Assembly (NCBI GenBank): GCA_948567375.1
Contig: OX419757.1
Location: 75,702,001-75,766,000, forward strand
Source of the DNA: Lunularia cruciata
Taxonomy: Eukaryota; Streptophyta; Marchantiopsida; Lunulariales; Lunulariaceae
Length of the DNA: 64,000 nucleotides
Reading direction: 5' to 3'
Part shown: positions 45,890 to 56,197 of the stretch, piece after piece
Numbering within the stretch: the first letter of the stretch is position 1
Layout: each line of letters begins with the position of its first letter
The notes under the pieces: model-generated
Database searches by the model: none
What the model saw: the letters and a program-made list of their open reading frames with translations, nothing else
What the model was told of the DNA's origin: nothing
Position numbers and translations under genes: made by a program

Positions 45890-47764
45890 CAAAGAAGAGA
45901 AATATGAGAATGGAATATTAGAGTGAAAAAATCACATTGATACTCTTAAATGAGTGAAACTTTGAATGCCTAGTATGAGTTTGGGCTTTGATATTTATAG
46001 GGAACATAGAGCTTCTCAAGAAGCTTCCTAAAATTTGCCTTCTTAGAGTGTAAGTTAAGTTAACCAGAAAGCTTTTTGAAATTTTTCCTTCTAGAAACCA
46101 TCTACTTGGCATGTAGGCTAGTTGGGAAACTTCCCAAAAAGTTTCTTTCTAAAAACCACTTATTTGGCATGCAAGCTAAGCTAGCCAAGAAGCTTCCCAA
46201 GAAGCTCTCTCCTAGAAGTTACCACTTTGCATACACATTACTTGATACTTGGAAGGTACCAAGAAGCTTTCTAGATGCTTTTAGAATATTATTATAATTC
46301 TTGGCTAATTTGGCATATTTGCTACTTTGTTAGTCTTAACTATCTCATCTATAAACTCTATATTGTTAAACCTTTTAGTCACCAAGGTAGGACAAGGATC
46401 AGCCTTTGTGACCCAAGTATTAGTGAAAGAAGGTGTGAATTTTATTATACGCTGATGGTAGTAATGCTTCAATTTATGGAACTCTTGTTGCCCCAATGCC
46501 AAGGAGAATACCCCAAAATGGTGGACTACATCACCTTGGTTTACGGGTTGCACAAGGAGGTCTACACTCAAAATACAAAGGAGGAGATGGCCAAGATGCA
46601 TGACCTATACAAGGAAGAGGCAAAGAAGTTAAATGCCATCATGGAGGTGAACTTTGAGAGAAGAGGCCAAATGCCTCCCTTGTAGTAGACCGCAACCAAG
46701 GAGAAAAAAAAAGCATGAAGTTGTAGGGGGGATTGAGTGCACTACAATTCGAGCAAAAGTAGAAGCAACTTGGATACAAAGACTAATTGAAGGCCAAGAC
46801 AAAGAGATGATGAACATTTGTGGTGAATTGGAGATTCCTAGATTTGGGTAGTAACCTTGGAATTGCATATAGCCAAAGAGGTGGTCACCTTTAATACCAT
46901 TAGCAAGACATATTATCTAGCGGTAGAAATTGGCTTAGTAATATTTGGAAGGATGTAACATATGATGCTCTAAGTAGATTAAATAGTGGTGTCACCAAAA
47001 AATTACTTCCACTAATAGGATAAAGGTCAAAAACACCTTGAAAACTTTAGAGCTAAATTCAAAGGCCTAAACGGATGAATTAGATCTTGAAAATTAAAAG
47101 ATTCCTTTCTTTGGTGAAATGCCTTTCCTTCCTCCCTCCCTTGTCTATCTTATCAAGAGTTTTCCAATGGTATGTCACCCATGTGATTTTGAGCTACTTA
47201 TAGAAAGATTCTCCAAAGATTCCCTTTGATCAAACTTCTTTGACCAACTAGATAAGACAAGGATCTACATATCATAAATCTATACAATTATTCTAACAGT
47301 GGAGCTCATTAACATGTCACCAATCTATGTATATGATCCAAGAGTGGAACTCCTTTTGAAGTGATACTCTTTGCTATATAATAAAGACAAGATGCTCCTT
47401 TGAAGCATTGGAGTTGAGGGATAAAGCCTTTTGTTTCTCTTGTTTCTCTTGTTTTGTAAAAGACCAAGATCAAGGAGAGAAATAGGAGAATGGAAGCTCA
47501 CAATGGAACGCTAGAATGAGGGAAAACTTTGAATGCCTAGCATGAGCTTCGGCTCTTGTATTTATAAGGATCATACAAGGCTCTTGAGAAGCTTCACAAG
47601 GAACTTCCTTGAGCCGCTTTCTTGGAATGCAAGCCAAGTTAATTGGGAAGCTTTGCAAGAAGTTTCCTTCTAGAAGCCGCTTACTTGGCATGCAAGCTAA
47701 GCTAGTTTGAAGCTTCCAGAAGCTACCTACTTGGGGTGCAAGCTAACCTAGCAAACAAACTCCG
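45890..47764. repeat. Pair of diverged direct repeats enclosing ~1.2 kb; possible small LTR-like relic
   Basis: The stretch 45890-46280 is repeated in the same orientation at about 47460-47764. Shared landmarks are AACTTTGAATGCCTAG, a TATTTATA box, AGAAGCTTCC and several copies of a ~55-bp unit with TTGGCATGCAAGCTAAGCTAG. Between them lie a coding-like open stretch (46275-46685, reaching GLHKEVYTQNTKEEMAKMHD) of unknown family and a diverged LTR-like segment (about 46900-47440). The right copy ends abruptly at the Gypsy-C integrase remnant. Confidence 0.5.
46900..47440 (+). repeat. Diverged LTR related to Gypsy-A
   Basis: Follows the Gypsy-A LTR in order: AATATTTGGAAGGATGTAAC, GTGTCACCAAAA, CCTAAACGGATGAATTAG, CTTCCTCCCTCCC, AACATGTCACC, CTATATAATAAAGA and GCATTGGAGTT. 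Overall similarity by eye is moderate, so this would be an older solo LTR or a related family. Confidence 0.55.
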
Positions 47765-48417
47765 CAACTGCAAGATATTCATCCCAATTGGTATGTTAAA
47801 TGTTGATGAAAGCACAAAGCATATCTTCCGAGGTGTGATTTGCATATTCAATTTGTCCATCAATTTGAGGATGATAGGCCGTGGAAAAGCAAGCTTGGTG
47901 CCAAGTATCTAGAAGAGTGCTTACCAAAAATTTCATGTGAAGCAAGGATCACGGTCGAGGATGAGTACACTTGGTATCCCATGATGCTTCAATGCATTGT
48001 CAAAGTAGATCTGTGCCAAGGTTGGAGCATCCACAATATCAACTATTGGTGCTAAATGGATATGCTTACTAACCTTATCCACAAACACCACAATTGCTAT
48101 GTGTCCTTGCTTTGTCTTGGGCAAGGAGGTGATGAGATCTAAGTTCACATGTTCCTAACAAGTAGATGGAATGGGGAGTGGTTGAAGGAGTCCACTCGGT
48201 TTTTTTTTACTGGCCTTGTTGCATTGACAACTCTCACATGATCAGAAAAACTCCAAACATCTAATGCCATGTTGGGCCACCACCATTGGCATTGGAGGGT
48301 ACCCAAGGTCTTGTCCACACCCATGTGACCAGCAATTGATAAATCATGGGCTTCTTGAAGGCACATAAGTCGGAGATCACCTTTAGCTAGAACATAGATC
48401 CGGTTCTTATAGAATAG
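47765..48417 (-). pseudogene. Gypsy-C, downstream part: integrase (continues from 62820)
   Basis: On the - strand, from 48417 down: a zinc-binding N-terminus (MCLQEAHDLSIAGHMGVDKTL), then the catalytic core (NLDLITSLPKTKQGH, VFVDKVSKHIHLAP, DRDPCFT) and AYHPQTDGQ-like sequence ending near 47765. Two stops and a frame change interrupt it. It joins in frame to the Gypsy-C fragment at 62820 once Gypsy-A and one AATAG copy are removed (junction reads EGLLFYKNRIYVLA). Confidence 0.82.
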
Positions 48418-49161
48418 TGTAATACCAAGAGCTAGCCATATGATCTAGATGTGAAATTTGGTTTGGTAACATCTGGAATGATGGTATACATGATGGTCAA
48501 ATAGATCAAATAGAAGTATCACCAAAAGGGTACTTCTACTAATAGTGCAGAAAACCAAAATAGACTTGAAAACCTTAGAACCAATAGCTAGACATATGAT
48601 TTGAAGGTGAGAATTGGGTTGGTAACATCTGGAAGGATGTTACAAAGGATGGACTAAATAGATCAAAAAGAGGTATCACCAAAAGGGGACTTCTACAAAT
48701 AGAGTTGGAACCAAAATATGCCTAAAATCTTTGAAGGCAATTTTGAAGGCCTAAACGGATGAATTAGGTCTCAAAAATGTGCATGTTCCCCCCCTCCCAT
48801 GTTCAAAGAATAGGTTGGCCTTCCCTCCCCTCTGCTTTGTCTCATCGAGAGCTTTCCAACAATACCTCACACGTGATTTTGAGATTCCTACAAGAAGATT
48901 CTCTAAAAGATTCCCTCCAGTCAAAGCTTGTTTGACCAACCAGATAGGACCAAGACCAACATGTCACCCATCCAAGTAAATAATCCAAGGGTGGAGCTTG
49001 CTGACATGTCACCTATCTATGTACCTAATCCTATGGTGGAGCTTCATTAGAGGAGATCCGCTTTACCTATATAATAAAGAGAAGGTGTTCCTTTGGGGCA
49101 TCGGAGTTTGAGTGTGAAAGTGTGTGTTTCTCTTCAGGTCTCCTATCCTCAAAGTATTACA
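48418..49161 (+). repeat. Gypsy-A 5' LTR
   Basis: Starts TGTAATACCAAGAGC, ends TATTACA. A CTATATAATAAAGAG box near 49069 is the likely promoter. It aligns along its length with 62076-62819 with scattered differences, so this insertion is older than Gypsy-B. Confidence 0.93.
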
Positions 49162-49162
49162 A

Positions 49163-49174
49163 TGGTATCAGAGC
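49163..49174 (+). promoter_or_regulatory. Gypsy-A primer-binding site (initiator tRNA-Met 3' end)
   Basis: TGGTATCAGAGC, one base after the LTR, the classical plant PBS for initiator tRNA-Met. It contrasts with the anticodon-arm PBS of the two Copia elements. Confidence 0.88.
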
Positions 49175-49812
49175 AGGTGTTGTCCAAGAGAGCGGATCAC
49201 CTCTCTTCAAAGAACATGGGCTACTCAGATTGAGTAATTTTTGGGAGAGACATTCTGGTGTAATTGGTAAATTAGGATGATAGAATGGATGCTCTGGGAG
49301 GACAATATCTAGCGCCTTGCTTTCCATTCTTGAATCCATTCAACATCAAGATTATGTACATTCAGCGCGAGCAAGTGAGAGTGTATTGGTTTTTCACTTT
49401 GGAGTAGAGTTCATGGATACAGTAATGAATTTGCCAAACCCAATGATTTTGCCTGTAATGATTTACGATAGAGTGTGGGATTTGACAATTTACATTTTTT
49501 TGTGATGGATTTGAATGTCCTAAATCCTTTCCCTTTTAACACTCAAGTAGAAATTTGTTATGTAGTGAGACCAAAAGTGATGTTTAGGGATTTCATGGTC
49601 ATGAATTTTGGTGAGGAATATTACCAACGAGTGGTAGCTTCTGAGGTCCCAATAGTAGTTCCAATATTTTTTGCGCCCTTGAGAGTGATCATATTAACTC
49701 TCTATTGAAGTTTAGGGTATAGCAATCGAGTGTTACATGAACCATGGATCCGTAGCTGCAAGAGTTGGTGCAAGGAATGTAAGGGATGTTGAAAAAAATT
49801 TGAGAGATTAAG

Positions 49813-50758
49813 ATGACCATGGAGGGGTTACAAAGTCAAGTGCATAATCTCAGGAATGATCAAGCAATACAAGAAGAAGAGCCATCTAAAAATTCAATAC
49901 CTGCAATTGAAGTAATTGGAGAGGCACCCGTGCCTACAAACCCTATCAATGATGAAGCCACATTACTACTCTCGATGAAGAAGACCTGCACCATCGAGCC
50001 TTACAAGGGGCAGCTTACGATGGGAGTAGTGGAGAACTAGATCTCAAGAATGAATCAATATTTTTGGTTGTTCTCAACAAAGATCATCGAGCATGTTGCA
50101 TGCGTGTTTGCATGTAAGTACTTGCTCGATAAAGCTCTCACATGATATGATGCTTGAGAATGATCTATGTTGGCCGAGAGAAGGGAAGTCACATGGACAG
50201 CAATGCAAGAAGGATTGCTAAAGAATTTCTAATCGATGGATTTTGTGCATATGGCCCGGATCCAACTATGGGGATTGAAACAAAAGAATAGCATACAAGA
50301 GTATGTGGAGGCATTTCTAGATATACAAGTCGCAATAACCAACATGAGTCCAAGAGAGGCTCTTGACAATTTCAAACAAGGGTTGAAGGAACGGATTTGC
50401 CAAGAAGTCATGGTACAAAATCCTCGCATGATATTTGAAACCATTGCTTGTGCACAAAGAATAGCAAGAGTATTAGGTGGAGGTGAAGGAGTAGTTCCAC
50501 CTCAACATTGGAATGCAAAAATGCCACCCATGGGTGGACCAGTACCAATGGAACAAGGCAACCTTCGGTTTTGAGACCCAAGGACCACGACCACTTCAAG
50601 GAGAACGGGGACGGGTAGAAGAACGGAGAGATGGAGTCCCACGAGGAGAAGGAACTCGAGGAGAACAATGTCGTTGTCATAATTGTGGTCGTATTGGGCA
50701 TAAATCTACTAACTGTTGTGCTCAACTTCCCATAGGCCCTCAACCTTCATACAAGTGA
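49813..50758 (+). pseudogene. Gypsy-A gag, broken
   Basis: Reads in two or three frames. A capsid-like part (KNSIQEYVEAFLDIQVAITNM, LDNFKQGLKERI, 50236-50574) is followed by a CCHC zinc knuckle CRCHNCGRIGHKSTNC (about 50671-50718). Stops at about 50038, 50150 and 50230, and a shift near 50570 break it. Confidence 0.8.
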
Positions 50759-50761
50759 TCT

Positions 50762-52322
50762 TTGAACAACATGGAGAGATGCATTGAAGAGGAGGAGGTG
50801 GAAATCACTTGGAAAATGAAGATTGCTAATAAATGTACCTCACGGCCTTATTGGCTCAATAAGGAAGTAGAAAAGCAAGGGAAGGAAGAAGACGAGCACA
50901 CAAGGTACCGAAAGGCAACCTCACAATTGATTGTAGTGAATGGGGTCCTAGAGGGCAATCAAGTGAGAGTGTTAATAGATCCGGGAGCCACACAAAATTT
51001 CCTGTCTCGCTCTTTTGCAATAAGATTGGGAATGGATCTAGAGAGAGATGAGAGGGAAGAGGTAGAGTTACCTAATGGACAAAAAAAGAGGATTGAATCA
51101 TTACCCATGCGGGTAACACTCTCTATAGGAAAATATCAACAAGCAATTGAGTGGTGAGTGATACAATTAGCTCGTTATGATGCAATCTTAGGTATGCCAT
51201 GGATGGAGCATTACAACCCTATGATAGATTGGAGGAAGAAAGTAGTGAGAACCCACCAATGGTTGATTATTGGGGTTAAAGAAAAACCACATAGGCAAGA
51301 ATTGCCTCTGTATGTCATAGGGACAACAGCTATCTATAAGACTGATAGGTGTTTCATGGGTCTAATAAGAGAAGTCTAGAGTGCACAACTCAAGGCACAA
51401 ATTCCTGAGAAATTGAAGGATTTCGTAAATGAGTTTCAAGATGTCTTTCTTGATGATCTACCCTCAGGATTACCACCAAAAAGGAGAGTAGATCATAAAA
51501 TTAAGACACTCCTGGGAAAGACACCTCCCTGTAAGGCCCCATATCGCCTATCACCTCATGAGTTGGAGGAGTGCAAGAATCAAATTGAGGATATGATGCA
51601 GAAAGGGTTCATCCAACCCATCATATCACCATATGGGGCTCCGGTCTTGTTTGTGAAGAAGAAAGACGATACAATGCACATGTGCATTGACTATCGGGGT
51701 CTCAATCAACAAATAGTGAAGAACAAATACCCCTTACCTTGCATGGATGATCTATTTGATCAACTCAATGGAGCAAGACACTTCACCAAACTAGATTTGC
51801 GGAGCGGTTATAATCAAATCCAAATTGCAGAGGAGGATGTGTACAAGACTACCTTTCAAACCAAGTATGGTCACTTTGAGTATCTTGTGATGCCTTTTGG
51901 TCTCACCAACGCACTTGCCACTTTCATGAGTCTAATGAATGACATATTTTGTCCATATTTGGATAAGTCTATCATCGTCTTCTTGGATGACATCTTAGTA
52001 TACAGTAGCACGATGATGGAACACAAACAGTATCTATGAGAAGTCCTCCACATTCTAAGATAGAATTGATTGTATGCCAAAATCTCAAAGTGTGAGTTTG
52101 GCAAGTCTGAAGTAGACTACTTGGAGCATAGAGTAAGTGCAGAGGGTATTCAAGTATTGCTATTTAAAATAGAGGTCATTCAAAAATAGAGTGGCCCAGA
52201 AGATCAGACTCAACTCAAGAGCTTCTTGGGTTTGACGGGATTCTATTGTCAATTTGTCAAGGACTTCTCCAAGGTTGCACAACCTTTAACACCACTTTTT
52301 GGCAAGGGGAAGATGTGGACTA
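50762..52322 (+). pseudogene. Gypsy-A pol, first part: protease and RT
   Basis: Protease near 50935-51160 with LIDPGATQNFLS, where the usual D-[ST]-G active site reads D-P-G. RT from 51413 with [43 protein letters not shown] and the catalytic [12 protein letters not shown] (near 51970). In-frame stops at 51155, 51376, 52037, 52060 and others. It ends at the Gypsy-B insertion within the KGKMWTWG stretch at the RT-RNase H connection. Confidence 0.88.
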
Positions 52323-52999
52323 TGAGCCGGCCTGTCTCTCACTCAGGATGAACCTCTGATGGCTATTATGGTAGCGCACCATGGACTAAGAAGGCAAGGA
52401 ACCCCAACTCCATCATACTCCTCCAAGGCTAACACTCCAAGACTCAAGACATTGCTCACTAGAGAACTCAATGAGAGAGAGATAGTTGCAAATGAAAGGA
52501 TGATGAGTACCTCCTCACCCCTTGTTTATAAACTTGTGAAATAGTTACGTACCAAAGTTACTAATTACCGTAGTAACTCAAGTTACTAGACTAAAAGTCA
52601 AGTAAAGTCAAAAAGTAGAAAGGAATATCCATTCACATGGGCATATTCCCCTTATCTTGACCCAACCACTAAAGCAAGGATTCCTTCACATGGGCTATCC
52701 TTGGACTAAAGAAGAATCCAAAACAAAAAGGCTTGCGGGCCCAAGAGTTCTCAACTCTTTCCCCAAAGCCAAACACCTAGGAATAATACCAAGTCAACAC
52801 ACTAAAATCCAAAATAGTGGTGCTCATCTTTTCTACTTCCTCTAAAGTAAGGTCCCATCTATCTTAGCTATGACTAACTTTAGCTAACCATGACTAATAT
52901 AGAACCATTCTTTATCTCTATATAAATAATATCTCTTAAGTACTTGTAATACCAAGCTAAATATCACAATACCACACACATGCACAAATGGGTGTTACA
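52323..52999 (-). repeat. Gypsy-B 3' LTR
   Basis: On the + strand it begins TGAGCCGGCCTGTCTCTCAC and ends GGGTGTTACA. A TATATAAATAATATC-like box lies near 52920 in this orientation. On the - strand it is preceded by a purine-rich CCGGGGGTAAA tract (53000-53010). Confidence 0.94.
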
Positions 53000-53047
53000 T
53001 TTACCCCCGGACTAAGTTTTCACTTTGTCCTCAAAGTGAAGGTCTCT

Positions 53048-56000
53048 CTACCTTCTATGGTACATCTTCAACTTATCATGGTTAATCCTATCAAAGTGTC
53101 TTCCTCCCAACTCCTTGAGATCATAGGTGTAATTGCCCCACACCTTCTCTACTATGAAAGGTCCAAAGTACTTAGGCAAAAACTTCTTTTGCACTCTCTT
53201 GAATCGAATGGAATCAAACAACATTACCCAATCACCTTCTTTGAAAGGCTCCACCTTCTTCTTGCCTTGCCTCTTGTCATAGCTCTCCTTTTGTTTCCTT
53301 TGGGCTTGCTCCACTCGAACCATAGCAACTGCTCTTGCCTCTTCCAACTCCATGAGTTGATCCTTCCTTGACTTCCCTGCATCACTTCCTTGTGCTTTCT
53401 TCAATCTCCTATGAATGCTTTGGAAGGTAGGAAGATCAAAGTGAATAGGTAAGGTAGACTCAATACCATACACCAATTGGAATGGAGAATATCCAGTGGA
53501 AGTCTTCATGGTTGTCCTATACTCCCACAAAACTGCATGAATCCTCTTGTCCCAATGATGTTTAGCCCCCTCCATTTCTGCATCTTTGGCCAACATCATG
53601 CACAAGGTCTGATTGGTTCTCTCTGCCAAGCCATTGGAATTTGGCTTATAGGATGTAGTTACTCTATGTGTGATAGAGAAATGTCGTAGCATGGCTGTAG
53701 TAATGCTTCCTGTAAACTCTCCTCCTCTATCAGAAACCAACTCCAAAGGGCATCCAAACCTAGTGATAATGCGTTCATAAAGAAATCTACCCACTTCATC
53801 TTCATTCTTGTCCCTCAATGGTCTAGCCTCAACCCACTTGGTAAGGTAATCAGTAACTACCACAATGTACCGATTGTTCCTTGGGGTTCTATTTAGAGGT
53901 CCTACAAAATCAATTCCCCACTTCTCAAAAGGTCCTAGCAATGGAATTGATCTAAGTGGTGGAGTGGATGTAGACTTTCTAGCAAAAGCTTGACAAACAT
54001 GACAAGTTTTGCAATAATCAAGACAATCCTTGAAAATCCCTCTCCAATGGTAACCTGCATCTAGAATCTTGAAAGCAGTCACCTTTCCTGCAAAGTGTCC
54101 TCCACATACTAAACCTTCATGAAACTCCTTTATGAGTAGGATAGACTCTTCCTTACCCACTGCTCTTCGAAGTAGACCATCTGCTCCTTGGTGAAAAAGA
54201 ATATCCTCCACCATTGTGTAAGGTCTAGATCTTGCTGCAAGTGCCTTCCTCTCCCTAGCATGCATCCCTTCTGGATAGTTACCTCTTGTCACAAAATCCA
54301 CAATCTCCTTGTACTCCATTGGAATCTCTTGAGTGACTGAGATTGTCATGAGCTCCTCATCCGGGAAGGAATCATCTACTGGCTCATCTCCATCATGATC
54401 ATAGGCTCTAGATAACAAATCAGCATTTGCATGTTTCTTTCCTGGCCTATCCTCAATTGTGTAGTCATACTCAGACAAGAGTATCATCCACCTTGCTAGT
54501 CTCCCTTCAACATTAGGCTTGTTGAAGATGTACTTCAAAGCCTTGTGATCCGTGACAATTGTGGCTTTCCCTCCAATCAAGTAGTGTCTAAACTTCTTGA
54601 GACCAAAGATCACTGCCAACCCTTCTCTCTCTGTGACAGAGTAGTTCTTCTCTGCTGAAACCATCTGCCTACTAGCATAAGCTATTGGATGATCATGCCC
54701 ATCTTGGTCTAATTGACTAAGAGTGCATCCTATAGCTACATTAGAAGCATCAGTGTAGAGGATGAAAGGCTTACTCCAATCAGGTTTAGCAAGAATTGGA
54801 GCTACAACAAGGGATTGCTTGAGCTCCTCAAAAGCTTTGAGAGCCTCCTTGTCTTCCAAAATCACCATGTAATCTACACCCTTCTTCATGTAGATGGTCA
54901 ATGCATAAGCCTTGTTGGAAAATGAGAAGATGAACCTCCTATAGTACCCAACCATTCCCAAGAATTGGCGTAACTTTGTCAAGCTTGAAGGGAATGGAAG
55001 GTCTGAGATTTTCCTCACCTTCTCAGGATCAACTGCTATTCCATCCTTGGAGATGATGTGCCCCAAAAGTAGACCTTCTTCACATCCAAAAATGCACTTC
55101 TCTGGGTTGAGTGATGCATTTGCCTCATCCAAGCGTTGCAAGACTTTGATTAGGTGCTCAAAGTGCTCCTCCTTGCTCCCATAGACACAAAAGTCATCAA
55201 TGAAATCTCTCACAAATTTCCCAATGAAAGGTTCAAATACCTTGTTCATGAACCGTTGGAATGTGGCTGGAGCATTGCAAAGCCCAAAAGGCATGACCTT
55301 GAAAGCGTAAGTTCCCCAAGGTGTGGTGAATGTGGTGAGTTGTTGATGCTCTGGTGCAATCTTTATTTGGTTATATCCACTATAACCATCTCCAAAACTG
55401 TACCTCTCATGACCTGCAACCTCCTCCAAGATCTCATCAATGAATGGCAATGGGTAGTAGTCCTTCTTGGTAACAGCATTAAGCTTCTTGTAATCCACAC
55501 ATACCCGAAGCTTGCCATTCTTTTTCTTCACAATGACAATTGGAGACACCCATTCTGAATTCTCCACCTCAAAGATAAATCCAGCCTCCTTGAGCTTATC
55601 AATCTCCTCCTTCACAACCAAAGATATTGGTGGGCTAATGCGACGTTGCTTTTGGCGGATTGGTCTTGCATGTGACTCCACCTCTATCTTGTGCTCCTCC
55701 AAGGTGACTTCCTTCAAATCCTTGTAACTAAAAGCAAACACATGGATGAACTTGCGGAAAATCTCCTCAAATCTCACCTTCTCCTCCTTGGTAACATTTG
55801 GGCCATACTTGAGGGTAGATAACCTTCTCTCTACCTCCTCAAGTGTCAATGGTGATTTATCTGGGTCCTTCAAAACCTCTGGCTTAGGTGCAAAATCCAT
55901 AGCACACAAGGGATACACATCTGAATCAGATTCAGATTCAGATTCATCTTCCTCCGTGGAAGTCTCCTCTTCCATGCTTGTGTCCACACCTGAAGCTCCT

Positions 56001-56194
56001 TCTTCAGAATCTGATTCCCAATAATTAGAAGATGGGGTATCTGAATGTGAAGTGTTGGTGGTGTTAGTCACAGGAACAGTGACTCTATGGTTTGATGGCC
56101 CAATCCTCAAGTACCCTTTGTGCCATCGATCAGTTGTGCGTGCTGCTCTCAACCATGGCCTCCCAAGAAGTAAGTCATAGCTTGAATCTTTCAA
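53048..56194 (-). CDS. Gypsy-B pol (about 1048 aa): end of protease, RT, RNase H, integrase
   Basis: Begins in the C-terminal half of the protease (KDSSYDLLLGRPWL). RT holds KIEVESHARPIRQ, WVSPIVIVKKKNGKLRVCVD (~215-235) and the catalytic FIDDFCVYG (~330). RNase H has FILYTDASNVAIGC (~470) and VTDHKALKYIF. Integrase has the zinc motif (HxxxxH, then CKTCHVC, ~715), WGIDFVGPLN (~760), DRGGEF (~825) and the third acidic residue in NGLAERTNQT. It ends in a basic tail (FLPKYFGPFIVEKVWGNYTY) without a chromodomain. There is no stop inside the 1048 residues. The frame is continuous with gag (57880-56198) apart from one TAA (56200-56198), so this is one gag-pol with an in-frame stop. Confidence 0.94.
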   Translation of the reverse strand: MKDSSYDLLLGRPWLRAARTTDRWHKGYLRIGPSNHRVTVPVTNTTNTSHSDTPSSNYWESDSEEGASGVDTSMEEETSTEEDESESESDSDVYPLCAMDFAPKPEVLKDPDKSPLTLEEVERRLSTLKYGPNVTKEEKVRFEEIFRKFIHVFAFSYKDLKEVTLEEHKIEVESHARPIRQKQRRISPPISLVVKEEIDKLKEAGFIFEVENSEWVSPIVIVKKKNGKLRVCVDYKKLNAVTKKDYYPLPFIDEILEEVAGHERYSFGDGYSGYNQIKIAPEHQQLTTFTTPWGTYAFKVMPFGLCNAPATFQRFMNKVFEPFIGKFVRDFIDDFCVYGSKEEHFEHLIKVLQRLDEANASLNPEKCIFGCEEGLLLGHIISKDGIAVDPEKVRKISDLPFPSSLTKLRQFLGMVGYYRRFIFSFSNKAYALTIYMKKGVDYMVILEDKEALKAFEELKQSLVVAPILAKPDWSKPFILYTDASNVAIGCTLSQLDQDGHDHPIAYASRQMVSAEKNYSVTEREGLAVIFGLKKFRHYLIGGKATIVTDHKALKYIFNKPNVEGRLARWMILLSEYDYTIEDRPGKKHANADLLSRAYDHDGDEPVDDSFPDEELMTISVTQEIPMEYKEIVDFVTRGNYPEGMHARERKALAARSRPYTMVEDILFHQGADGLLRRAVGKEESILLIKEFHEGLVCGGHFAGKVTAFKILDAGYHWRGIFKDCLDYCKTCHVCQAFARKSTSTPPLRSIPLLGPFEKWGIDFVGPLNRTPRNNRYIVVVTDYLTKWVEARPLRDKNEDEVGRFLYERIITRFGCPLELVSDRGGEFTGSITTAMLRHFSITHRVTTSYKPNSNGLAERTNQTLCMMLAKDAEMEGAKHHWDKRIHAVLWEYRTTMKTSTGYSPFQLVYGIESTLPIHFDLPTFQSIHRRLKKAQGSDAGKSRKDQLMELEEARAVAMVRVEQAQRKQKESYDKRQGKKKVEPFKEGDWVMLFDSIRFKRVQKKFLPKYFGPFIVEKVWGNYTYDLKELGGRHFDRINHDKLKMYHRR

Positions 56195-56197
56195 GAC

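Noticed and set aside
52359-52845. Two ~60-codon frames, repeated identically at 59488-59974
   Set aside because: They lie antisense in the two LTRs of Gypsy-B; identity reflects LTR duplication, not coding constraint.
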